In this document: in pieces, positions 35,480 to 44,418 of the stretch
How positions within the stretch are numbered: position 1 is the first letter of the stretch
Layout of the letters: each line of letters begins with the position of its first letter
NCBI RefSeq assembly: GCF_029227915.1
Contig: NC_079888.1
Span: 19,262,001-19,322,000, forward strand
Length of the DNA stretch: 60,000 nucleotides
Direction of reading: 5' to 3'
Source: Hydractinia symbiolongicarpus
Lineage: Eukaryota > Cnidaria > Hydrozoa > Anthoathecata > Hydractiniidae
Program-made: the position numbers and the translations under genes
Notes under the pieces: model-generated
What the model was told of the DNA's origin: nothing
Seen by the model: only the letters and a program-made list of their open reading frames with translations
Databases searched by the model: none

Positions 35480-36105
35480 GCCCGTTCAAAGAAATTGTTT
35501 AGCGTACGTAACACTTTTCCTTATCTCTTAACCTTCTAAGCCCAGCAAAAGTCTTATAAAAATGTATCTAAACTAATCAACAGAAAAGCTTCTTACTACA
35601 AAGCACAGGCCATCAAGTGCATTGTATTTGTTACCATAACAAAGTTTTTGATAATCACCGCACAGATTTTCAATTTTTTTTCATTGATATGGTCCTTAAG
35701 ACGACATTTTTTACCAAAAAAGCCTAAAATTGCTTAAACTGGTTAATTATATGGAGAAAGTAGTTCAATGATAACATTTTATTGCGTATTATAAACGTTC
35801 TGCATTGGAAGCAAAACAAAATATATTTACATATTGTAAGTATATCCTGACTTGTCTATTTATTCTTCTTTTAAAGGTTAGTTCGTTATTATGTGTTGTT
35901 TATATGAGAGCTTTGCCTAAACGTTTTTTATTCCATTAAAATGTGCAAAAAATATCTCGTTCGTCCCGCGACGGCGTGTTCCCGTCTTGCTTCACATAGC
36001 CTACGAGGGACGAAAATTTCCCAGTACAAAATTTTCCATGAAACACAGTAATTGTTATTGTAATTGAAGAGGACCGAATCCCGGTAAATATTCTGTCCCA
36101 GCACT
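35480..36105. other. Non-coding stretch
   Basis: I see no gene, RNA or structured repeat. Confidence 0.4.
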
Positions 36106-36106
36106 T

Positions 36107-36483
36107 TATAAGTTCGTCTTGCTTGAATGAAATTTGTACGTTTGTAAGTTCGTCTTTCTTAAATAAAATATACACGTTTGTAAGTTCGTCATTCTTGAAT
36201 GAAATTTACATGTTTGTAAGTTTGTCTTTCTTAAATAAAATGTACACGTTTGTAAGTTCGTCTTTCTGAAATAAAATGTACACGTTTGTAAGTTCGTCTT
36301 TCTTAAATAAAATTTGTACGTTTGTAAGTTCGTCTTTCTTAAATAAAATATACACGCTTGTAAGTTCGTCATTCTTGAATGAAATTTGCATGTTTGTAAG
36401 TTCGTCTTTCTTAAAAAAAATTTACACGTATGCAAGTTCGTTTTACTTAAATGAAATTTACATGTTTGTAAGTTCGTCTTATT
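36107..36483 (+). repeat. 36-bp minisatellite, array A (about 10 units)
   Basis: The unit is TTTGTAAGTTCGTCTTTCTT plus AAATAAAATATACACG (36 bp). Because 36 is a multiple of three, reading frames on both strands stay open, giving false ORFs such as KTNLQTYKFYLR repeats. A second array (44689-45000) shares unit variants in the same order, for example the GAATGAAATTTGCATG and AAAAAAAATTTACACGTATGC units, so the two share a common origin. Confidence 0.92.
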
Positions 36484-36600
36484 GCGGAGAGAAGCGGAGG
36501 GCGCGTCAGCGCCCGGAGCGTAGCGGAGCCCATTTCCTCATTAAATAAGCCAAATATAAGGGACGGAGGAGAGTGTATAGGATTTCCGCCCCCACTATAC
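36484..36600 (+). mobile_element. GC-rich hairpin module, copy A (Helitron-associated)
   Basis: GCGGAGAGAAGCGGAGGGCG, then the hairpin GGGCGC-GTCA-GCGCCC, then GGAGCGTAGCGGAGCCCATT. It is identical over ~75 bp to 39566-39640. Copy B lies in a unit with a Helitron 3' end; here the end is lost. It directly abuts the minisatellite. Confidence 0.6.
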
Positions 36601-36824
36601 ATCAAAATCATTGAATTTTCGTGCCACTTTTTTTTTGGACTGGGTTGCCCAGTACTTTAATCCGGTCATTCTCTTATATAATTGCTAAATTAAGCGAGAC
36701 AAGGTGTTTTTTTATTGACACAACGAGGGAGTGCTTTTGTTTATTTAAAGATGGCCTAGCGTAATTTGTATATTGTATATATATATAAGGTCATTTTCAA
36801 GAAACGAAGAAAGGGTATGTTTAG

Positions 36825-37137
36825 CTAGCTAGTATATCACTATTTTTTTTTTACATGTAATGAACCCCTTCTTAGCCTTAGATAGGATATAGTGTATAGC
36901 TAGCTAACTTTAAAAGAGTAATAGCTAGCTAGCATAAAAAGAGCAACAAGTGCCTTTATATAGCTAGCAAAAAGACTAGCATAAAATTAACCACTTAGCT
37001 GGGATAAAACTACCAATATAGCTATACATGTACTACACAATAATTATATTTTGTCCCATCACATAGCTTGTTTCTAGCTACAATTGTGCACAAAATTGTT
37101 GGCCCTGACAATTTTATATATCAAAAACCAAAAAGTT
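36825..37137. repeat. TAGCTAGC-rich tract and GATA microsatellite
   Basis: Clusters of GCTAGCTAG occur at 36826, 36896, 36924 and 36960. The following (GATA)n belongs to the SINE tail. No gene. Confidence 0.7.
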
Positions 37138-37504
37138 TAGATAGATAGATAGATAGATATAGATAGATAGATGTGCATATTTTACATGACTAGCCTCACA
37201 AATATCGAGGGATATACCCTGTCTATTATTTCCAGGAGGGGCCATGGCTTGATGGAGAGTCCTAGAGTATTTAATGCTCATTTTGAGCTACGCAGACCCA
37301 ATTAGGGCCCGCGCTCTACTAGACAACTCCCGGCAACATCCAACGGCCCACACAGTGTGCCATCTTCCCAATTTCCCTCACATGGCTTGGGTTAACCCGG
37401 GGGTATGGTAACATTCACTCGCCCATGTTGAATCGCCGTCAAGAGGAATCGAACCCCGGTCTCCCGCACAGAGTACGAGAGCTATAACCACTAATCTATG
37501 GCGC
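37138..37504 (-). mobile_element. tRNA-derived SINE, family 1, copy B
   Basis: The minus strand begins GCGCCATAGATTAGTGGTTA, has the B-box GGTTCGATTCC (plus 37446-37456), and ends in (CTAT)n. It is more than 95% similar by eye to the copy at 5811-6162, 31 kb away, so the family was recently active. Confidence 0.85.
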
Positions 37505-37509
37505 GACAT

Positions 37510-38195
37510 TACTATTTTAGAAAAGTCAGCAACACAAAATTTGTTGGCTCTGACAGTTTTATATATGAAAAACCAAGAACCAAAAAGTTTAGAAAAGTCA
37601 GCAAAAAAACATAGCTAGCTATAGTCACATATTCTGCAAATAGTACGTTCGGTCCCCACTGATGATCAATGTTTATGTAAAGGTATGTCACGTGTAATCG
37701 TTTACGTTGGTCAGCCACAAAGGGCAGTAGTTTTCAACATTGAGGGGGAATGGAAAGCCATATTTTTGTGGACGATTGTAGCTATATTGTACACAGGTCA
37801 GGAAATAAATTTTTTTAACCCTGCCAGTGAGCATACACCAGTACGGCTCAAGTTACAGAAACGGAAATTATTGCAATATAAATATATATATCGGGAAACT
37901 TTTTGAACATGTATATACATTTGTTATTTGTTTGAGACGTTTTAAATTCTGATGCTTACATCCAACACCTGCATTTTTTATTACCAGGGCAAATTCTGAC
38001 GAACGGTTATCATGCAATCGTCAACACCTATAGCTATACTGAAAATATTTAAATATATGTATATATGGATTTGACGATATTGGTTGTTAATAACTCTAAC
38101 AATATTAACAGTCAAGGTACAGAAGAAAGCTTAGTAAGTTTCTGAGTATAATGTGAAACTGTTAAAATTCTGTATGCCATGTATATATTATGTAT
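37510..38195. other. Non-coding stretch
   Basis: No supported gene. AAAACCAAGAACCAAAAAGT followed by TTAGA at 37568-37592 repeats the phrase at 37127-37141, flanking the SINE. Part of this is therefore duplicated host sequence around the insertion. Confidence 0.4.
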
Positions 38196-38198
38196 TAT

Positions 38199-38270
38199 GC
38201 CCTGTTGGTCTAATGGCTATGACACTCATTTATGGAAATGGGAGATCTGGGTTCGAATCCTGGACAGGGC
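38199..38270 (+). tRNA. tRNA-like sequence, probably pseudogene or SINE head
   Basis: The 72-bp cloverleaf has a perfect 7-bp acceptor stem (GCCCTGT / ACAGGGC). The D-arm is A-box like (TGGTCTAATGG) and the T-arm is good, with B-box GGTTCGAATCC. The anticodon stem CTCAT / ATGGG leaves an 8-base loop (TTATGGAA). That is one base too many, and it would place ATG at the anticodon. There is no T-run terminator close behind. The arms are well kept but the loop is abnormal. Confidence 0.5.
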
Positions 38271-38274
38271 TAGG

Positions 38275-38840
38275 AAAAACATAACTATAATGCACGCCTT
38301 GGTAATCCGTAATTAAGCTTGCTTTTTCTATTGTTGTCTTATCAGGGAAGTTGTTTACTGTATTTTCTATTAAATTATACTATTTGATACATGTAATGAA
38401 CAACTTTTTAGCCTTTAGCTAGCTACCTAGCTAATGCAAAGCCATGTAAAAAGATCATCACTAGCTACCTAACTAAAGCTAGTGAACATATAGCTGGCTA
38501 GTATAAAAGTAGCTGGAAAAAAAGAATTGTTCTTGACAGGCTCATATCTTTTGACTACACATATTATATTCAGTCGGGTAATTTTGCCCTGATTAGGAAT
38601 ATCTATAGGATTAAAACTGGCTAGCTAGTATAGTATCCTAAATGAAACCGACCCTTCTTTGACCCACCGGTAGGTAAACGGACACCGGATACCATGTTTA
38701 TTTACATCTTAGCACTTTCTGATTGGTTAGATTATAAACAAAAAGTAATGTCATTGGCCCGTGATATATTTTTTCAACATATTTATATGCGATATATTGC
38801 GTCCGGAACAAACTGCGAATTTGCTAATGCAGACGCAGGT
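38275..38840. other. Non-coding stretch with TAGCTAGC tracts
   Basis: GCTAGCTACC and related motifs are scattered at 38417-38500 and 38620-38632. No gene. Confidence 0.45.
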
Positions 38841-38846
38841 AACTAC

Positions 38847-38902
38847 ATTCTCGACCCCAGAGCTCTTTGAGATAAATTTGAAAGGGCTCTGGGGACGAGA
38901 AT
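38847..38902. mobile_element. Short fold-back element, 56 bp
   Basis: CATTCTCGACCCCAGAGCTC pairs with GGGCTCTGGGGACGAGAATG around a ~16-bp loop. This is the best preserved arm pair of the family. Confidence 0.7.
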
Positions 38903-38909
38903 GAGGTAA

Positions 38910-39540
38910 CTATAGTTTTTCCAAAAACAAACATTTTTTCCATTGATTTATTGGACAAAATGGAACACGTAGATTTTTCCAAACACAAAAATTCTTCGCT
39001 TTGATTGGATAAAGTAGAACACGTGGTTTAAGCGATGGAAATATACTTTTCTGGCGCCACTTTTTTCAAACCCTCTGGAAATTTACCGGAGTGTGTTGTG
39101 TTTGTTTGCTGGAACGAAATTGATACTTCCTGGATTATTGGATAAGTATTATTTCATAATTTTGTCCGTCTCTTTTGTGTTAGTAAACAAAACACATTTA
39201 GCTAGGTGTAAACTGCAGCTTGGTGCATCTTTATATCTGATTTTTGTCCCCAGCTGTGTCCTTGCATTTTGGCTATTATATACCTGGCTAGATAGCTATT
39301 AATCGTAGAAATTGTAGCTTACTGTTTAAATCTTATTTTTTGTTCCCTGCTCCTGTATTTTGATTCAAGGACTACATTGCCACAGTCACCAAAGTAAGAA
39401 GATATACGTTTATGTTTATATCTGATTTAGGTGCTAACTGCAGCTAGGAAGCAACCGTAGCATCATAAAATTGTGTCACATTGTAGCTAATTGTAGCATC
39501 GTAGAATAATCAAGACAAATTAATCCATAAATATATTAGA
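38910..39540. other. Non-coding stretch
   Basis: A GATTTTTCCAAACACAAA-like phrase occurs twice near 38917-38990. I see no gene. Confidence 0.35.
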
Positions 39541-39561
39541 GCGTGACGAATTTCCGTGTTT

Positions 39562-39756
39562 TTGCGGAGAGAAGCGGAGGGCGCGTCAGCGCCCGGAGCG
39601 TAGCGGAGCCCATTTCCTCATTAAATAAGCCAAATATAAAAGAAAAAGAAGTACGGTGGAGAGTATATAGGATTTCTATACGATTTCCGCGCCTCGTCAC
39701 CCTATACATCAAAAATATCCAAAATTCGGCCGATTTTTCCACGGGTTAACGACTAG
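39562..39756 (+). mobile_element. Helitron-type unit carrying the GC-rich hairpin module (copy B)
   Basis: It contains GCGGAGAGAAGCGGAGGGCG with the GGGCGC-GTCA-GCGCCC hairpin. It ends GATTTTTCCACGGGTTAACG then ACTAG, joined directly to the TC start of the next unit at 39757. The 5' boundary of this unit is uncertain. Confidence 0.6.
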
Positions 39757-39883
39757 TCTCTATTATAATAGCCGTATTTTGTCTGTGTGTTCAAAAGGGT
39801 GACCGCGTCCCGTAACGGAAACACGAAATGTGATATATAAAGGACGGGCGACCCCGTGGATTTTTCCACGGGCTAACGACTAG
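39757..39883 (+). mobile_element. Complete 127-bp non-autonomous Helitron unit
   Basis: It runs from TCTCTATTATAATAGCCGTA to CCCGTGGATTTTTCCACGGG and CTAACGACTAG, with no spacer on either side. It is identical by eye to the unit at 44069-44195. Confidence 0.88.
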
Positions 39884-40106
39884 TCTCTTTTTAATAATAG
39901 CAGTATTCTGTCTGTCTCTACGCAAGATGGTAACCACAGTAGCATGACATGAAATGCAGTATATAGCTAAAGGACGGGTAAACTAATTGCCTACCCTTTT
40001 CATGCCTTTTCTTATGCTGTTGCCTGTGCCTCCCATGCCTTGCTTACCCCTGCCTTGCTGTTTCCTATTCCAGTTTCCCTGCCTGCCTTTGTCGTGTCTT
40101 TGAATT
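39884..40106 (+). mobile_element. Helitron 5' end plus pyrimidine-rich segment (left copy of a 375-bp repeat)
   Basis: A new TC start (TCTCTTTTTAATAATAGCAG) opens an element that continues into C/T-rich DNA (TGCCTTGCTTACCCCTGCC). The block 39732-40106 recurs at 44044-44418 at a constant offset of 4312 with no visible indel. Confidence 0.75.
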
Positions 40107-40136
40107 CCTCTTGACGGCGATTCAATTATATATTAT

Positions 40137-40342
40137 GTAAGAACAATAACATCTTGAAACGAGCGATAGATTGCATAGCCAGCAAAGTTGATTGTCGAAT
40201 CATCGTGTTTTGGTGGCTGATGTAGATCCAAAGCACGAATTGGTCCAAGCTGACCAAGGTCACCAAAGAAATTGACAGCTGGTACACCACCATAATAATT
40301 ATCAAAGTCTCCCGTAGCCTCGCATAATCTTTGGCTGCACCA
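40137..40342 (-). pseudogene. Inverted 206-bp copy of the Helitron helicase segment
   Basis: The reverse complement matches 42591-42796 base for base along its length (same ends, both 206 bp). It covers the coding stretch from SQRLCEATGDFDNYYGGVPA through the GDLGQLGPI motif to the residues before TETMRQ. It lies upstream of the OTU ORF and in opposite orientation, so the two copies form large inverted repeats around the leader and OTU gene. Confidence 0.85.
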
Positions 40343-40503
40343 ATTATATATTATATCTGTCCAAGCATATCGTCGTAATACTTATAGTATTATTATATTA
40401 TATACTTATATTTCGTGCCACCATTGGTTCTTTTTATAATGTAGCTGCTAGTTGCTCCAATAACATTAGGAATGAAACAACAAATTTTTACAGCCGTTCT
40501 GAA

Positions 40504-42045
40504 ATGTTTTTTGACCAGATCGATGGTAACAACAACTTCATTCATTTCTTGAAACTTTTTATTTCAATAATTTTCATGTGTTGTCTGAGCTGTAATATAA
40601 ATCTTGCGTCTTTGAAATTACTGTTACTGTTATCTGGCGATATTGAAAGCAATCCTGGGCCTTTTAATAACAATGATATCGACTTCCAAATAGCACTACA
40701 GGATTCCTATGCTACGCATCTTCTTAATCAGTCAACTTCTGCTGATCAAATAGTCGCTTACGCTAGAAGTATTGGTTTGTCAAATATAACATATCGAGAA
40801 GTGACCAAAGGGGATGGCAACTGCTTTTATAGAGCAGTAGTACAGCAACTTAATCGCCCTGAGATCAGACAAATTGTGCCCCTTGGACTACATTTCCAGA
40901 ATCATCTTCAACTACGAGCAGCTGTGGTCAAATTTGTTCGAGAAAATAGTAATCTAGAAATTTTTCAAAATAACAGAATCTTTTTAACCATAAAGCCGGA
41001 AGAGTGGGAACGCGACATACAAACTCAGTCAAGACCTACTGTTGATGTTGAAGAGATTTTCATACGGGCTACTGCAATAATTTTGGGCGTAAACATTTTG
41101 ATAACAGCCGATACCAGTACTGCAACACGCCCATATACCCTCATTAGTCCTACTCATGACGAAACACATGATATTCCTGGTGAACAACAAGTGGCACATC
41201 TATTGACTGATGGTACCACTGCAGGTGCTTTCATTTTGCTTGGCAGGGTTAATCAAAATCACTATCAATCGTTGATCTTTGATGATAATGTGAGCGTTAC
41301 TCCTGTTACATCATCCACATCACTCAGTCCACCTAAAAAAATTCCTTGTTTGTCATCAAAATATCCTGAAAATATAACTAATGAAAAACCTGGTGAAAAG
41401 GAAGTTACTACTTTGAATCAAAATCAAGACCTCCTAGTAGAGAAAATAATGAAATCTTATATGTCTGCTGCTATAATACCAAAAAAAGTTAAGCCTAAAC
41501 ATAAGCCTAAATCCAAGCCTAAACCCAAACCTACACCTAAACCTACAACCAAACCTACAACCAAGCGTAAACGCAAGCCAAATTATAATAAAGAACCTGC
41601 TTTAAAGCTAAAGTGTCTTCAGTTAAATATTAAATATGAAGAACCTAAAGTTAATGAAACAAGTATGGAAACATTCAACAGACACAGGCGAATAATTTAT
41701 AGCTGCAAAAAAAACATTTCTAAAACAGCCGTAAGTAATCAGGAAAATGGTAGTTTGAAAAAACCGCCTGCCTCCAAACATACATATTCCCTGCCACACC
41801 TTACACTTCCAATTACTACACACAATCTAGTAAATATTTTACCAACCACTCAGTCCATACAAACCACACAGTCAGTTCCGACAATTGTCACAGACAACCA
41901 GACCAGTGATCAAATTTATGGAAATGAAACCTCCTCTATTCATCAAAATCCTGATGTTGTTGCAGCTGTAATACAGTTCGAAGAAGGTGAGAAGTTGCAT
42001 AGTTTGGCAACCTGTAAAACTTGTCGTGAAACCCGACCAGTATAA
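40504..42045 (+). CDS. Helitron-associated protein: hydrophobic leader, 2A-like motif, OTU cysteine protease domain
   Basis: 513 codons. Residues 12-43 are hydrophobic (KLFISIIFMCC, then LKLLLLL) and run straight into SGDIESNPGP at 44-53. This matches the 2A ribosome-skipping consensus D-x-E-x-N-P-G-P, so ribosomes may release the leader after Gly52 and restart at Pro53. An OTU domain follows at about 97-260. D104-G-N-C107 in TKGDGNCFYRAV supplies the catalytic Asp and Cys, and H253 in NQNHYQSLIF the His, so the triad looks intact. After it come a Lys/Pro-rich linker (PKHKPKSKPKPKPTPKP, about 337-360) and a low-complexity tail. OTU domains occur in the large proteins of many animal Helitrons, and a helicase remnant follows in another frame. 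The usual Rep endonuclease motifs are not visible, so this is probably an internally deleted element. Confidence 0.8.
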   Translation: MFFDQIDGNNNFIHFLKLFISIIFMCCLSCNINLASLKLLLLLSGDIESNPGPFNNNDIDFQIALQDSYATHLLNQSTSADQIVAYARSIGLSNITYREVTKGDGNCFYRAVVQQLNRPEIRQIVPLGLHFQNHLQLRAAVVKFVRENSNLEIFQNNRIFLTIKPEEWERDIQTQSRPTVDVEEIFIRATAIILGVNILITADTSTATRPYTLISPTHDETHDIPGEQQVAHLLTDGTTAGAFILLGRVNQNHYQSLIFDDNVSVTPVTSSTSLSPPKKIPCLSSKYPENITNEKPGEKEVTTLNQNQDLLVEKIMKSYMSAAIIPKKVKPKHKPKSKPKPKPTPKPTTKPTTKRKRKPNYNKEPALKLKCLQLNIKYEEPKVNETSMETFNRHRRIIYSCKKNISKTAVSNQENGSLKKPPASKHTYSLPHLTLPITTHNLVNILPTTQSIQTTQSVPTIVTDNQTSDQIYGNETSSIHQNPDVVAAVIQFEEGEKLHSLATCKTCRETRPV

Positions 42046-42047
42046 TT

Positions 42048-42853
42048 AATGCTGACACATGGTTACAATCTATATCTGAAGAAGCAGAAAGAAATGAATT
42101 GCATCTGGCTGATGATTGTACCTTACCCCAAATAAACATCTTAAATGCTAATGAATTACAGAGAACAGTCATTGGTATAAATCTTCAGCATTTATTGCAA
42201 GTTGCAAAAGGAACTTTGCCAACAGGTACCCAGCCATTACGTTTATTAATACAAGGAACAGCTGGTGTTGGGAAAACATTCATCATTACTGCGCTCACCA
42301 GAATCGTTCGGCGTATTTTTAAGCGAAATTCTGCTGTTATGAACTTGGCCCCAACTGGTGCAGCATCAGTCCTCATACCTAATGGTCGCACTATACATTC
42401 AATGACTCCACCACCACACAAACTGAAAAAAGATAAGAATTTAAATTCTGTCCAGCTTTCTGACTATCCGTTGGGTGATGTATCTCTAAGAAAGCTGAGA
42501 AAGTATACAGGTATGCATGAAAACAATGAGCTGAAATTATTTCAACTTAATATTGATGAACGTAGCATGCAGTCGAAGCTTCTTGTGGCCTGGTGCAGCC
42601 AAAGATTATGCGAGGCTACGGGAGACTTTGATAATTATTATGGTGGTGTACCAGCTGTCAATTTCTTTGGTGACCTTGGTCAGCTTGGACCAATTCGTGC
42701 TTTGGATCTACATCAGCCACCAAAACACGATGATTCGACAATCAACTTTGCTGGCTATGCAATCTATCGCTCGTTTCAAGATGTTATTGTTCTTACAGAA
42801 ACAATGCGTCAAGGCCCAGATCAGTTAGCTCTTTTGCAGCGACTTCGATTATT
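42048..42853 (+). pseudogene. Helitron Pif1-type helicase, N-terminal half
   Basis: It is read in a frame different from the OTU ORF, beginning right after its stop with TWLQSISEEAERNELHLADD. Motifs are Walker A IQGTAGVGKTF (near 42255-42280), NLAPTGAASVLIPNGRTIHS, a Walker B-like LNIDERSM, FFGDLGQLGPI and TETMRQGPDQL. These are the superfamily 1 Pif1-like helicase blocks of Helitron RepHel proteins. Coding resemblance stops after LQRLR at about 42850, and the C-terminal helicase motifs are missing. The frame break and truncation indicate a dead copy that probably relied on intact relatives. Confidence 0.85.
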
Positions 42854-42918
42854 TTGGTATACCTTAGGTATTATCTATGTTACTTATTGTATTAACCTTT
42901 ACATTATTTTTTCTTTAA

Positions 42919-43122
42919 GTGCAAGTATGGACAAAATTTTTACAGTACAGACTTAGACATAGCGGGTCAATGGACCTAGAAGTGTTTGGACGTTGGGTGC
43001 ATAATGGCGGGGTTGAGTTTTGTGGTGGGCGACGGGATCGTGGTAGAAGTAGCAGTCGTGGTTGGAGACGCGGTCGTGGTGGGAGACGCGGTCGTGGTGG
43101 GCCGTATAAGCCACAATATTAA
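42919..43122 (+). CDS. Arg/Gly-rich C-terminal exon, possible
   Basis: The frame reads through an acceptor-like TTTTTACAG to MDLEVFGRWVHNGGVEF. It ends in RGG-type repeats (SRGWRRGRGGRRGRGGPYKP, then QY and a stop). RGG tails bind RNA or DNA in many proteins. It may be the last exon of the Helitron protein or of an unrelated gene. The repeat GGTCGTGGTGGGAGACGC is internally duplicated, so the tail could also be a simple repeat. Confidence 0.35.
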   Translation: MQVWTKFLQYRLRHSGSMDLEVFGRWVHNGGVEFCGGRRDRGRSSSRGWRRGRGGRRGRGGPYKPQY

Positions 43123-43255
43123 AATGTATTTTTATTACTAACCCTTTGTAAAACGAGGTGCACTTTTTTTTAATAAAATATCCTAAATTTAAAATGGGCC
43201 TAAATATTGCCAAAATTCAAACAATTGCTAAACTATTTTTCAGGCTGAATTTAAA

Positions 43256-43339
43256 ATAAATACTTTGAAAAAAACAACATTTTTTCCATTGAAAAAAATA
43301 AATACTTTGAAAAAAACAACATTTTTTCCATTGAAATTA
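43256..43339 (+). repeat. Tandem duplication of a ~43-bp segment
   Basis: AATAAATACTTTGAAAAAAA followed by CAACATTTTTTCCATTGAAA is present twice in a row, nearly perfect. Confidence 0.85.
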
Positions 43340-43499
43340 ACTAGATAAACAAATATTTTGTCTACCTTGTTTTACGAAGGGTTAGATGTTATTAAATTTG
43401 TTAATTATCTTAACTCTATATTGAAGAATTTTTTTATTCCCTTGATAGATTCAAAATTTTAATGTCAACTGATGGACACCATCATAAATTAAGCTATTC

Positions 43500-44195
43500 C
43501 AAAACGAATATCAAATGAGATATATTTTTATCCACCTTGTTGCGACGGGTAAACGTAAAGGACGGGCGATCCCGTGGATTTTTACACGGGCAGGCGTCGT
43601 CTGTCTGTTCGTGCCTCTGTTTGTCTTTTTGTTACGGAAATGTGATATATAAAGGATGGGCGACCCCTTGTTTTTTCAAAGGGCTACCAACTAGTCTCTA
43701 TAATAATAGCCGTCGTCTGGGTGTGTGTTCAAAAGGGTTACCGCGTCCTGTTACGGAAACACGAAATGTGATATATAAAGGACGGGCGACCCCGTGGATT
43801 TCTCCACGGGTTAACGACTAGTCTCTTTAATAATAGCCGTATTTTGTCGGTCTGTCCGCGAGGAATACGTCGTGTTACGGAAACACGAAATGAGTTACAT
43901 AAAGGACGGACGACTCCGTGGAATCTTCCACGAGTAACCGACTATCTCTTTAATAATAGCCGTCGTCTGTCTGTGTGTCCGCGAAAGCCGCGTCCTGTTA
44001 CGGAAACACGAAATGCGATATATAAAGGACGGGCGACCCCGTGGATTTTTCCACGGGTTAACGACTAGTCTCTATTATAATAGCCGTATTTTGTCTGTGT
44101 GTTCAAAAGGGTGACCGCGTCCCGTAACGGAAACACGAAATGTGATATATAAAGGACGGGCGACCCCGTGGATTTTTCCACGGGCTAACGACTAG
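43500..44195 (+). mobile_element. Head-to-tail array of non-autonomous Helitrons (about six units)
   Basis: Unit boundaries are visible as CTAG joined to TCTCT at 43694/43695, 43821/43822 and 44068/44069, and as CTA/TCTCT at 43944/43945. The last unit ends at 44195. Complete units are 123-127 bp: 43695-43821, 43822-43944, 43945-44068 and 44069-44195. Each has the TC start, ACGGAAACACGAAATG, GGACGGGCGACCCCGTGG and the terminal hairpin. The first two units (43500-43694) are rearranged. Short ORFs running through the array are not genes. Confidence 0.9.
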
Positions 44196-44418
44196 TCTCT
44201 TTTTAATAATAGCAGTATTCTGTCTGTCTCTACGCAAGATGGTAACCACAGTAGCATGACATGAAATGCAGTATATAGCTAAAGGACGGGTAAACTAATT
44301 GCCTACCCTTTTCATGCCTTTTCTTATGCTGTTGCCTGTGCCTCCCATGCCTTGCTTACCCCTGCCTTGCTGTTTCCTATTCCAGTTTCCCTGCCTGCCT
44401 TTGTCGTGTCTTTGAATT
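44196..44418 (+). mobile_element. Helitron 5' end plus pyrimidine-rich segment (right copy of the 375-bp repeat)
   Basis: Same sequence as 39884-40106 at offset 4312. After 44418 the sequence goes on into the C/T-rich repeat, whereas the left copy switches to the inverted helicase fragment. Confidence 0.75.

Noticed and set aside
36106-36548. Repetitive ORFs on both strands (KTNLQTYKFYLR and similar)
   Set aside because: They are translations of a 36-bp minisatellite, whose period is a multiple of three. The same occurs at 44545-44975.
43537-44068. Plus-strand ORFs with repeated YKGRATPWI phrases
   Set aside because: They are translations of tandem Helitron units, not proteins.
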